From positions 1 through 9,031 of the forward strand of contig CALCTA010000070.1 in NCBI GenBank assembly GCA_937893945.1: a DNA stretch of 9,031 bases, read 5' to 3'. Below, piece by piece: positions 1-5,864 of the stretch. The position numbers were made by a program, and so were the translations under genes. This DNA comes from an uncultured Clostridia bacterium. Its GTDB lineage: Bacteria; Bacillota; Clostridia; Oscillospirales; CAG-272. Each line of letters begins with the position of its first letter. The stretch's first letter is position 1. Under the pieces are notes generated by a model. The model was not told the DNA's origin, did no database searches, and saw only the letters and a program-made list of their open reading frames with translations.

Positions 1-8
1 CTTTTCAT

Positions 9-17
9 CCTCCTTTT
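9..17 (-). promoter_or_regulatory. Strong ribosome binding site at left edge, for a gene beyond the window
   Basis: Read on the minus strand this is AAAAGGAGG, an almost ideal Shine-Dalgarno sequence. An ATG follows with no spacing (6-8), which is too close for efficient use, so the true start is probably a few codons further on, outside the window. The site implies that another minus-strand gene follows the last glycosyltransferase. No T-rich terminator lies between them, so operon A probably continues. The gene's identity cannot be judged. Confidence 0.5.
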
Positions 18-50
18 ATTTTGATCGTATGGCTTTCTATAAACTCCCTT

Positions 51-72
51 GGACAGTCGGGGACGCCGGTCC
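51..72. repeat. Short form of the GGACCGGCGT / GTCC palindromic repeat
   Basis: On the minus strand the sequence reads GGACCGGCGT followed directly by CCCCGACTGTCC, so its ends are near inverted copies of each other. The same two blocks, with one mismatch, bound the longer element at 5333-5431, where 77 bases separate them. It lies in the gap after the last glycosyltransferase, next to a degenerate GTAGGGG-type repeat. No T-tract follows, so it does not look like an intrinsic terminator. Confidence 0.6.
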
Positions 73-76
73 TAAA

Positions 77-101
77 GGGCGATTCACCAAGAGCCTCTAC
101 G
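77..101 (-). repeat. Degenerate GTAGGGG-family repeat
   Basis: The minus strand reads CGTAGAGGCTCTTGG then TGAATCGCCC. The head and the tail match the intact copy at 5272-5296 (CGTAGGGGCGATTC and GAATCGCCC), but the middle has diverged and the hairpin is no longer perfect. It abuts the short palindromic repeat at 51-72, so the left-edge gap is a small repeat island like the one at 5181-5751. Confidence 0.5.
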
Positions 102-118
102 GGTCTGCTATTGCTTTT

Positions 119-1156
119 TTAAATTTTATACTGCTCGAGCAGCTTTGCTCTGTAGCTCTCGACGTCGTTTATCTCTTTTGCTTTCTTCAGGGTATATTGA
201 GACATTTTCTCGCGGAGAGATGCGTCGCTGATTATTCTGAACAGCTTCTCGGCTATCTCGCCGTCGTCGTCCGAAAGATATCCGTTCTCGCCGTCATCTA
301 TCAGCACCTTAAGTCCGTCAACAGGTGTGCTTACTATCGGCACTCCGAGCCCCATCGCCTCAAGCGCGCACATCGGCGTACCCTCCCAGCGAGACACCAT
401 TACCATTGCGCGTGCGCTGTAAAGTATCTTCAAGGGGTTACTCTGAAATCCGAGGAAGTCCACGTTTGCTTCAAGTCCGTACTCTCGGCAAAGCGCGCGT
501 GTCTCGTCCTCAAGGTCTCCGCTACCGACGACCGCTATCTTCACGTCGCTCTTAAGCTCTCTCAATTTTGATGCTACCGCCATAAGCCTTTGCGGATTTT
601 TCTGCTCGGTAAGCCTGCCGACGTAAGCAACGTCGTAGGAATACTCCGCTGTATCCTTCTGCATCTTCTTGTAAAGCGCGTCGATGCTGATTATATTGTA
701 CAGCACCTCGCTCTTGTGAGAGACGCTCTTTCTGAAGGCGTAGTCGTTCATCGCGCTCTCGGACACCCAGAAGATGTGCTTTGCCTTCTTTGCGGCGTAA
801 AGATACGCCACCGATTTGGGTGAGAGACCGCGGGCGTTTACAAAATTGTTATGAACGTGCGATATAAAGGGTATCTTCTTGCAGGCAAGAGCAGCGGTAA
901 AGCTTGCTCTCATATCGTGCGCATGTACTATATCGGGGCGCACCTCTGCGATAACTCTGCTAAGCTCCGCGCGTGAAAGCTCGGCAAGCGGCGCAAACTC
1001 CACGCCTCTCTCTTTGAGTGCCTCGCGTATCTGTCCGTCGGGACTGCAATACACCATTCTTACGTCGGGAGACTCGCGGAACATCTCGATTATCTGACAA
1101 ACCACGTTCTCAGCTCCCGAAAATCTGTTTGAATACAGCACGTGCAGTATCGTCAT
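119..1156 (-). CDS. Glycosyltransferase, GT4-type (GT-B fold)
   Basis: A 345-residue cytoplasmic, probably membrane-associated glycosyltransferase that would transfer a sugar from a nucleotide donor onto a growing lipid-linked glycan. The N-terminal domain has the glycine-rich acceptor-side loop SGAEN (13-17) and a VHAHD segment (77-81) typical of the family. The C-terminal donor domain has YVGRLTEQKNP (178-188), a VVGSG turn (209-213) and the EX7E pair, E258 and E266, in EGTPMCALEAM. Length is normal for the family. The ATG overlaps the stop of the upstream gene as ATGA (1153-1156), and AGAGGT lies seven bases upstream, so translation is probably coupled. The donor and the linkage formed cannot be read from sequence. 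Together with its neighbours the role is elongation of a surface polysaccharide. Confidence 0.9.
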   Translation of the reverse strand: MTILHVLYSNRFSGAENVVCQIIEMFRESPDVRMVYCSPDGQIREALKERGVEFAPLAELSRAELSRVIAEVRPDIVHAHDMRASFTAALACKKIPFISHVHNNFVNARGLSPKSVAYLYAAKKAKHIFWVSESAMNDYAFRKSVSHKSEVLYNIISIDALYKKMQKDTAEYSYDVAYVGRLTEQKNPQRLMAVASKLRELKSDVKIAVVGSGDLEDETRALCREYGLEANVDFLGFQSNPLKILYSARAMVMVSRWEGTPMCALEAMGLGVPIVSTPVDGLKVLIDDGENGYLSDDDGEIAEKLFRIISDASLREKMSQYTLKKAKEINDVESYRAKLLEQYKI

Positions 1157-2259
1157 TTCAGTACCTCTTTATAAATAGCGGCAAACTCGCTTCTTACTAT
1201 CTCCTTGGAATAAAGCTTTGCCTCGGCGCGATTGCGCTCGGTTATCTTCTTGCACTCATCGGGATTTTCCATAAGGAAATCTATAGCGCGCGCAAACTCC
1301 GCAGGGGATTTAGGCGAGCAGAGCAATCTCTCGTCTCCGATAAGGTCGCGTATTCCTCTCGTGTCAGCACCGATGCAGACGATACCGAGATCCATCGCCT
1401 CAAGCAGCGCCCTCGGCACTCCCTCACGGAAGGACGGCATCGCGAAAATATCCGACGCGCACATTACCTGCGGCATGTCTGTTCTGAAGCCGAGGAAGTG
1501 AACTCTCTCCTCTACTCCAAGCGACTTCGCAAGCTCGCGAAGCTCACTCTCTCCGTCGCCCTCTCCGCAGATAAGATAATGCACTCTATCGCTCTTGACG
1601 AGCGGAAGCGCCTCTATTACAACTCTGTTGTTCTTGTTCTTGTTAAGTATGCCCGCGGAAACGATAGCCACCGCATCATTTGGAAGTCCGAGTGAAGCGC
1701 GAAGTGCCTCTCTGTCGCACTCTACAGTCTGTCCGACCTCAACGCCTGCGCCGTGTATCATATAAAGCTTTCCACCCTTGCGGAGCTTCATTTTCTTTGC
1801 GGCGTTGTAGTCCTCCTCAATGATGGTAACAAGCGCGTCTGTCCAACGGGACATTATATGCTCCTGAAGCTTATAGACGGTGCGGTTAAGCAGGGGTGCG
1901 CCCTTGAAGAAAAGAAATCCGTGCGCCTCGTAGATAACCGTGCCTATCTTCATTCTTTTAGCGGCAAGGCGCGCAAGCATTCCGCCGATGGGTGTGGAGC
2001 ATTGAACGGCGTCAAATTTCTGCTCGCGCAGTATAGCGAGCAGCTGCTTGTACGCCTTTATATTGCTTTTGTTAAAGGGATTGCTGCGAATGTCTATGCT
2101 TCTTGCCTCGCAAGGCGTTGCGGTCTTGTAATCACCCACGAAGGACGAAAAATCCGCCGCCCATACGACCTCGTGCCCTGCCTCGAGCAGAGGCTCTATC
2201 TCGTTCTGAAAGCCGAGATTATAGGTCTTTACCTTGTTGGCAACCAAAAGTATCTTCAT
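1153..2259 (-). CDS. Glycosyltransferase, GT4-type, resembling CapM/EpsD-like enzymes
   Basis: A 368-residue GT-B glycosyltransferase and the second of an adjacent pair, probably adding a residue just before or after its neighbour. The N-terminal domain starts KILLVANK and contains the EAHGFLFFKG segment (111-120), which resembles the TAHGFHFYKG stretch of CapM-type capsule transferases. The C-terminal domain has SAGILNKNKN (201-210), CGEGDGE (231-237), HFLGFRTD (254-261) and the EX7E pair E279/E287 in FREGVPRALLEAMDLG. GGGAG sits six bases before the ATG. It lies 24 bases after the glycerophosphotransferase gene and overlaps the next gene by four bases. Family assignment is firm; substrate is unknown. 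Confidence 0.9.
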   Translation of the reverse strand: MKILLVANKVKTYNLGFQNEIEPLLEAGHEVVWAADFSSFVGDYKTATPCEARSIDIRSNPFNKSNIKAYKQLLAILREQKFDAVQCSTPIGGMLARLAAKRMKIGTVIYEAHGFLFFKGAPLLNRTVYKLQEHIMSRWTDALVTIIEEDYNAAKKMKLRKGGKLYMIHGAGVEVGQTVECDREALRASLGLPNDAVAIVSAGILNKNKNNRVVIEALPLVKSDRVHYLICGEGDGESELRELAKSLGVEERVHFLGFRTDMPQVMCASDIFAMPSFREGVPRALLEAMDLGIVCIGADTRGIRDLIGDERLLCSPKSPAEFARAIDFLMENPDECKKITERNRAEAKLYSKEIVRSEFAAIYKEVLK

Positions 2260-2283
2260 AAATTTCTCCCTACGGTCAAATTT

Positions 2284-3459
2284 TTACTCTTTGCTGTAGC
2301 TCGTTCCGAACACCGCGTCAATGCAAAGCAGAGTTGCGTTGCCGCCGTATTCCATATGCTCGTCCTTAAGCTTCTTTGCCTCTGCTCTCTCGCGCTCCCA
2401 ATCAAGAGTCTTAATGCGCGAAAGAAGAGCTTCCTCGTTTCTTACAACTCCACCGGGCATTACAGTCTCCATATCGAAGTAAAATCCTCTCTGTGAGCTG
2501 TATTCCTCGAAATCGTAGCCAAAGCAGATTATCGGCTTTTCGAGAATAGAGTAGTCGAGGATAGTCGAGGAATAGTCCGAGATGAGCAGGTCGGAGGCTA
2601 TCATAAGATCGTTTATTCTCGGATAATCGGTACAGTTGATAACGAAATCGTCAAACTCTACGTTCATAAGCTTTGTGGTATAGGGGTGAGTGCGAAGCAG
2701 AACTACCCACTCGTCGCCAAGCTCGCTCTTCCATCTCTGCCAATCTATCGGGGGAGCAAGCTTGTGGCTTGCGCCGCCGTCGGTGCTGTCGCGCCACGTG
2801 GGCGCGTAGAGCATCACGCGCTTTCCCTCGGGTATTCCGAGCGCTTCTCTGAGAGAGCGCGTTGTTTCTTCATTCGCCGCGTAGAGCGCGTCGTTTCTCG
2901 GGTATCCCGAAGCGAGAAGCGACTCGGGAAGCAGATTAAAATCTCTTATTACGAAATCACGCTCGTACTCTCCGTTGATGCAGAAGAAATTCACGTGCTC
3001 GTAGTGGAAATCGTTTCTTTTGCTGACCGCGTTGCCTACGTGATTTAAGCTCGCGCCGTGCCAGGTATTAAGATAAACGGTATTCTTCTTTTTAAAATGC
3101 AGAGCGCGCTCGATATTCACGCAGGATATCCAATACTTTGCCCTCAGCGCCGTAAGAAAATATTTCGGCGTGTCTATCTCGATTTTTTCCGCGCCCTCGA
3201 TATCGTACTTCTCTGCCTCGCGAAGAGCCCATACTACACGGTACTTTGAGAGCATTCCGAGCTCTGCCATTTTTTCATATATCGCCCGAGGGCTGTCATT
3301 GTAGCGGAAGCCGTGGCCGTTCATCAGCACCAAAGTCTCGTCGGTGCGGATAAAAAGACCGATAAATCTGAACACTGCGCTCATAATAACTCTATAGAGC
3401 GTCTGTATAAAGGTATTGTGCTTGAGCAGATGCTCGAGCCACTTTTTAAATTTTCTCAT
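2284..3459 (-). CDS. CDP-glycerol glycerophosphotransferase family protein (TagB/TagF-like domain)
   Basis: A 391-residue enzyme of the Glyphos_transf family (PF04464), which moves glycerol-phosphate, or in some members ribitol-phosphate, from its CDP-activated form onto a lipid-linked glycan at the inner membrane face. The diagnostic motifs occur in order: NTWHG (131-135), SGYPRND (184-190), YAPTWRD (218-224), LLRTHPY (254-260), SDYSS (294-298), RGFYFD (324-329) and MPGG (334-337). The basic, hydrophobic N-terminus (1-38) could bind the membrane. I chose the ATG at 3459, preceded by GGGAGA at good spacing. An in-frame TTG at 3477 would add six residues but has no ribosome site. The gene lies 22 bases after the epimerase stop. 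It suggests that the operon's polymer carries phosphodiester-linked polyol. Whether one unit or many is added cannot be told. Confidence 0.92.
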   Translation of the reverse strand: MRKFKKWLEHLLKHNTFIQTLYRVIMSAVFRFIGLFIRTDETLVLMNGHGFRYNDSPRAIYEKMAELGMLSKYRVVWALREAEKYDIEGAEKIEIDTPKYFLTALRAKYWISCVNIERALHFKKKNTVYLNTWHGASLNHVGNAVSKRNDFHYEHVNFFCINGEYERDFVIRDFNLLPESLLASGYPRNDALYAANEETTRSLREALGIPEGKRVMLYAPTWRDSTDGGASHKLAPPIDWQRWKSELGDEWVVLLRTHPYTTKLMNVEFDDFVINCTDYPRINDLMIASDLLISDYSSTILDYSILEKPIICFGYDFEEYSSQRGFYFDMETVMPGGVVRNEEALLSRIKTLDWERERAEAKKLKDEHMEYGGNATLLCIDAVFGTSYSKE

Positions 3460-3481
3460 ACAATCTCCCAAAATCAAAAGG

Positions 3482-4324
3482 TCAGACCGATATTTTTACA
3501 CTTTCTTCTGCTGAAATAACTATATACTCAAAATCAAACGCCTCGGTGTTTTCATACACCAGCGTTCCAAAGCCCTTTTTAGCCATCGAAACAAAGGGGA
3601 TAAGCAGCTTTACGCCAAAGCCGAGCAGGCGCGAGAGACGGCATTTCTTGCCGAGCCCCTCGGCAATGCTCATCGCCATCTCCGAGGTATTCATATACTC
3701 TCGGTTTTGCGGAAAATATACTCCCTCAAGCTCTCTGTCTATCGCCATCTTGACAAACGACGAGAGGTTGTCGATATATATCATGCTCCTGCGGTTTGCT
3801 ACCCTCGGGAAGAACGGAAGCTTTCTCACGAGAGATACCACGCTTCCGAAATTGCCCTTGCAGCCCTTTCCGTAAACCATCGGCGGACGGAGCGTGCAGA
3901 TAGCAAAGTCCTCAGACGAAAGCTCAGCCATTCCCTCCTCAGCCTCCATCTTAGAGCGTCCGTAATTGCTCTTGGGAGAGAGAGGAGTGTCGGGGGTTAT
4001 AACTCCCCGTTCTATGCCATAAACGCTCATAGAACTCAAAAAAATCAGTTGTGAGACACCCTCGCTCTTTGCTTTGCGAGCGACCTCGAGCGCGAGGTCG
4101 CGGTTCACCTCGTAATAGAGATGAGCGTTCTCGCTCGTTTCTTTTCTGTGAGCAATTCCCGCAACGTGAAAGACAACGTCGTAACCGCTAAAGCTATGCT
4201 CACGCCAATCGGCGCTCTGCATATCAAGCGTGTCGGTCGAATTTTCGTCGCCGTATTTTTTAAGATATTCCTCAAAGCTTTTGCCAATATAGCTTCCGCT
4301 TCCGGTTATCAGTATTTTCTTCAT
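3482..4324 (-). CDS. NAD-dependent sugar-nucleotide epimerase/reductase (extended SDR)
   Basis: A 280-residue extended short-chain dehydrogenase that would alter a nucleotide sugar for the glycan pathway. The N-terminal Rossmann motif is TGSGSYIG (7-14), a variant of GxxGxxG, followed by VFHVAG (51-56). The active site is visible as SSMSVYG (97-103) and YGRSK (Y121, K125), and RPPMVYGKG (146-154) is typical of the epimerase family. At 280 residues it is shorter than GalE-type enzymes (about 330), with a small C-terminal substrate domain, so it could be a 4-epimerase or a 4-keto reductase. The ATG overlaps the sugar transferase stop as ATGA (4321-4324) and has CGGAG four bases upstream, so the two genes are probably translationally coupled. 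Substrate is not determined. Confidence 0.85.
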   Translation of the reverse strand: MKKILITGSGSYIGKSFEEYLKKYGDENSTDTLDMQSADWREHSFSGYDVVFHVAGIAHRKETSENAHLYYEVNRDLALEVARKAKSEGVSQLIFLSSMSVYGIERGVITPDTPLSPKSNYGRSKMEAEEGMAELSSEDFAICTLRPPMVYGKGCKGNFGSVVSLVRKLPFFPRVANRRSMIYIDNLSSFVKMAIDRELEGVYFPQNREYMNTSEMAMSIAEGLGKKCRLSRLLGFGVKLLIPFVSMAKKGFGTLVYENTEAFDFEYIVISAEESVKISV

Positions 4325-4995
4325 TTTTCTCCGTCCTTATACTCAGAAGCGGCGCGTTCAGGCTCGCTTTCCTGCTTCTGTGCCTTTGCCTTCTGCTTCT
4401 CTATCTCGCCCGTGCCGCCCTCTACTACTCCGTCAGACTTAAGTACCGATGTGATAGTGCCAAAGAAGCACTTGCAGTCAAAGCCGAAGCTCATTTTCTC
4501 GATATACTCGCCGTCAAGCTTTGCCTTTACGGGAATCTCAAGCTCGTCTCTGCCGTTTATCTGCGCCCAGCCGGTAAGTCCGGGGCGAACGTCATTCGCG
4601 CCGTATTTGTCGCGCTCCTCTATAAGATCGTACTGATTCCAGAGAGCAGGACGGGGACCGATAACGCTCATGCTTCCCGCGAATATGTTAAAGAGCTGGG
4701 GAAGCTCATCAAGACTTGTCTTGCGCAAAAATCCGCCGACCTTGGTTATCCAGCGCTTAGGATCGTTAAGCTCGTGCGTGGGCGCGTCGTGAGGTGTGTC
4801 GGTGCGCATAGTCCTGAATTTAAGTATGTTGAAATGCTCCTTACCCTTGCCCACTCTTTTCTGCTTGAAGAATACGGGGCCCTTGCTATCCACCTTAATG
4901 GCGATAGCGATAACGAGCATCGGCAGGGATAAAATAACTATTCCCCAAAAGGAGAGAAATATATCTATAAGTCGTTTGAAAAGCTTTTTATACAT
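4321..4995 (-). CDS. Initiating sugar-phosphate transferase (PglC/WcaJ-type polyprenyl phosphate phosphoglycosyltransferase)
   Basis: A 224-residue monotopic membrane enzyme (bacterial sugar transferase family, PF02397). It starts glycan assembly by moving a sugar-1-phosphate from a UDP-sugar onto undecaprenyl phosphate. The basic KRLIDI start leads into a re-entrant hydrophobic helix (about 9-36) with the SLP kink (23-25). Then follow GPVFFKQKRVG (39-49), LKFRTM (58-63), the catalytic Asp-Glu pair D96-E97 in SLDELPQL, SVIGPRP (110-116) and RPGLTGWAQINGRDE (137-151). A charged Glu/Lys/Gln-rich tail (about 197-224) follows the conserved core. I chose the ATG at 4995, preceded by GGAG eight bases away. 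The ATG at 5049 would add 18 residues but lacks a ribosome site. It is the first gene of the operon, about 77 bases from the predicted transcription start. Confidence 0.93.
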   Translation of the reverse strand: MYKKLFKRLIDIFLSFWGIVILSLPMLVIAIAIKVDSKGPVFFKQKRVGKGKEHFNILKFRTMRTDTPHDAPTHELNDPKRWITKVGGFLRKTSLDELPQLFNIFAGSMSVIGPRPALWNQYDLIEERDKYGANDVRPGLTGWAQINGRDELEIPVKAKLDGEYIEKMSFGFDCKCFFGTITSVLKSDGVVEGGTGEIEKQKAKAQKQESEPERAASEYKDGEK

Positions 4996-5078
4996 CTTTT
5001 TTACTCCGTTTATTGAATTTGAGTCTTTAAAAAATTTAAAAATACGCATAATTAGCGATTTTAAAATTTTCCATAATA

Positions 5079-5107
5079 ATTATAACATTTCGCGCGAAAA
5101 AAGTCAA
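5079..5107 (-). promoter_or_regulatory. SigA-type promoter of the surface-glycan operon
   Basis: On the minus strand there is a -35 TTGACT (5107-5102), a 17-base spacer and a -10 TATAAT (5084-5079) extended by TG one base upstream. Transcription should start near 5072-5074, giving an untranslated leader of about 75-80 bases before the sugar transferase ATG. The spacer holds the perfect 12-base palindrome TTTCGCGCGAAA (5088-5099), a possible operator. The regulator is unknown. Confidence 0.85.
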
Positions 5108-5180
5108 CATCAAAAACAAAAAGAGTTTCCTTGTAACTTTCGGCAGATCTGTCTGCTTTTGCAGAAAAATCAGACAGACC

Positions 5181-5206
5181 CGTAGGGGCGGATTCCATAT
5201 CCGCCC
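5181..5206 (+). repeat. GTAGGGG-family hairpin repeat, GGCGGAT stem
   Basis: The head CGTAGGGG runs into a hairpin with stem GGCGGAT / ATCCGCC and loop TCCAT. An essentially identical copy lies at 8967-8991, more than 3.7 kb away on the other side of operon B. No T-tract follows. Confidence 0.8.
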
Positions 5207-5216
5207 GTTCCTTTTC

Positions 5217-5244
5217 GGGAGCATATGGAATGCTCCCCTACAGG
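5217..5244 (-). repeat. GTAGGGG-family hairpin repeat, inverted, GGGAGCAT stem
   Basis: Read on the minus strand it begins CCTGTAGGGGAGCATTCC. The stem GGGAGCAT / ATGCTCCC is perfect around a five-base loop. It sits ten bases from the copy at 5181-5206 in the opposite orientation, so the pair forms a larger inverted arrangement. The stem sequence differs from its neighbour while the pairing is kept. Confidence 0.75.
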
Positions 5245-5271
5245 CATTAATTCAAGGACGACAACCAAACC

Positions 5272-5296
5272 CGTAGGGGCGATTCACGAATCGCCC
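5272..5296 (+). repeat. GTAGGGG-family hairpin repeat, GGCGATTC stem
   Basis: CGTAGGGG is followed by a nine-base stem GGGCGATTC / GAATCGCCC around a two-base AC loop. The same body appears in the repeat at 5699-5751 and, decayed, at 77-101. Confidence 0.8.
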
Positions 5297-5332
5297 GTGA
5301 GCAAAACAACAAACGTCGCACAAACCTTGTAG

Positions 5333-5431
5333 GGACCGGCGTAGCGTAGCGACGCGAGCGTAATGAATGACAACACAGTGTGTTGTCAGAACGTGAGCGC
5401 GACCGAGCCGCAGTGAGACCCCCGACGGTCC
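5333..5431. mobile_element. 99-base MITE-like element with near-perfect inverted ends and central hairpin
   Basis: The ends are GGACCGGCG (5333-5341) and CGACGGTCC (5423-5431), which match as inverted repeats at 8 of 9 positions. A hairpin with arms TGACAACAC / GTGTTGTCA (5368-5388) lies at the centre. It follows GTAG, like the other repeats of the island. It has no coding capacity, so any movement would need a transposase supplied elsewhere. The outer 10 and 12 bases match the compact repeat at 51-72. It may be a miniature element or simply a composite of smaller palindromes. Confidence 0.5.
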
Positions 5432-5480
5432 AAAAAACAACAGAAAGATAACACCAAAGTACAAGGCTAAAACCCAAATG

Positions 5481-5622
5481 AGCCTTCTCCAGTGGGAGAA
5501 GGTGGCAATTGAGGAGCATTTTGCGACTCAATTGACGGATGAGGTGTCCGTTTCTAAATCTTTCTTTTTTACACCTCATCCGCCTCGCTAAAGCTCGGCA
5601 CCTTCTCCCACTGGAGAAGGCT
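5481..5622. repeat. Inverted pair of CCTTCTCC hairpin repeats
   Basis: Two copies of one repeat face each other: 5481-5547, and 5571-5622 in reverse. The outer 24 bases (5481-5504 and 5599-5622) are perfect inverted copies, as are the inner 12 bases CGGATGAGGTGT (5536-5547 and 5571-5582). Each outer arm is itself a hairpin, CCTTCTCC / GGAGAAGG. The centres differ: the left copy carries CAATTGAG / CTCAATTG arms and the right a shorter GAGCTTTAGCGAGGC. A T-rich stretch (5551-5570) separates them. Bidirectional termination is possible but unproven. Confidence 0.75.
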
Positions 5623-5649
5623 TTATGTAACATTGTGCCAAACAAGGCA

Positions 5650-5674
5650 GGAGGGGAGACCCCTCTCCTACAGG
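5650..5674 (-). repeat. GTAGGGG-family repeat variant, GGAGAGGGG stem
   Basis: Read on the minus strand it is CCTGTAGGAGAGGGG followed by TCTCCCCTCC. It forms an imperfect hairpin (GGAG and GGGG paired with CCCC and CTCC, one bulged A). The CCTGTAGG head matches the inverted copy at 5217-5244, so I place it in the same family with a further change of stem sequence. Confidence 0.6.
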
Positions 5675-5698
5675 CAAATATAAAGGTAACAATTAAAC

Positions 5699-5751
5699 TT
5701 GTAGGGGCGATTCACGAATCGCCCGCGGACGACCATTGGTCGCCCCTACAA
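5699..5751. repeat. Composite GTAGGGG repeat with 12-base inverted ends
   Basis: The ends TTGTAGGGGCGA (5699-5710) and TCGCCCCTACAA (5740-5751) are perfect inverted copies. Inside are two separate hairpins: GGGCGATTC / GAATCGCCC and CGACCA / TGGTCG. It therefore looks like two family members of opposite orientation fused tail to tail. The GACCA-type body recurs at the right window edge (9013-9031). Confidence 0.8.
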
Positions 5752-5823
5752 TCAATAAAGATGACATCTCTCTCTCTTTGAACGTGTCATGATGACTTGC
5801 TAAAGGAGATGTGTATTTGATTT

Positions 5824-5855
5824 TATAAAAACGGGAGGATGATATCCTCCCGTTT
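5824..5855 (-). terminator. Intrinsic terminator of the cysteine desulfidase operon
   Basis: A perfect 12-base stem (AAACGGGAGGAT at 5829-5840, ATCCTCCCGTTT at 5844-5855) with a three-base loop begins about ten bases after the dehydrogenase stop. On the minus strand it runs into TTTTTATAAAA, giving the U-tract of a Rho-independent terminator. On the plus strand only TTT follows before CTCG, so it should act mainly in the operon's direction. Confidence 0.92.
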
Positions 5856-5864
5856 CTCGTATAT

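Larger units (their letters stand above)
5108..5828. other. Gene-free repeat island between the two operons
   Basis: These roughly 720 bases contain no credible gene. Reading frames of 60-130 codons exist, but they translate the repeats and have no ribosome sites or recognisable domains. The stretch holds at least four GTAGGGG-family hairpin repeats in both orientations, one 99-base element with inverted ends, one inverted pair of CCTTCTCC hairpins and a short TC run (5767-5777). It lies between the promoter of operon A and the terminator of operon B. Confidence 0.75.

Noticed and set aside
1753..2496. A 247-codon plus-strand frame opposite the GT4 and glycerophosphotransferase genes
   Set aside because: It is antisense to two genes whose family motifs are clear, spans their junction, and has no recognisable motifs of its own.
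3460..3477. Upstream TTG start for the glycerophosphotransferase gene
   Set aside because: No ribosome site precedes the TTG, while GGGAGA is well placed for the ATG at 3459. The extra six codons overlap that ribosome site.
5148..5178. Inverted repeat TCTGTCTG / CAGACAGA with a nested TCTGC-TTTT-GCAGA hairpin upstream of operon A's promoter
   Set aside because: It is 40 or more bases upstream of the -35, has competing weak folds and no T-tract. I could not distinguish an activator site from chance or repeat debris, so I did not list it as a feature.
5036..5224. A 62-codon minus-strand frame running into the operon A leader
   Set aside because: It crosses the -35 and -10 of a near-consensus promoter and part of a repeat, and has no ribosome site. 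Only its last 12 codons, after the promoter, were kept as a weak finding.
5247..5645. Overlapping reading frames of 132, 80 and 70 codons in the intergenic island
   Set aside because: They translate directly through the palindromic repeats, have no ribosome binding sites, are rich in Arg/Leu/Cys with no recognisable domain, and lie on both strands over the same bases.
5181..5751. CRISPR array
   Set aside because: The repeats vary in sequence and orientation, are individually palindromic and are irregularly spaced, with no uniform repeat-spacer pattern and no cas genes.
5803..5817. AAAGGAG followed by an ATG on the plus strand
   Set aside because: The frame ends after three codons and runs towards the terminator of the opposing operon. 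It is probably chance.
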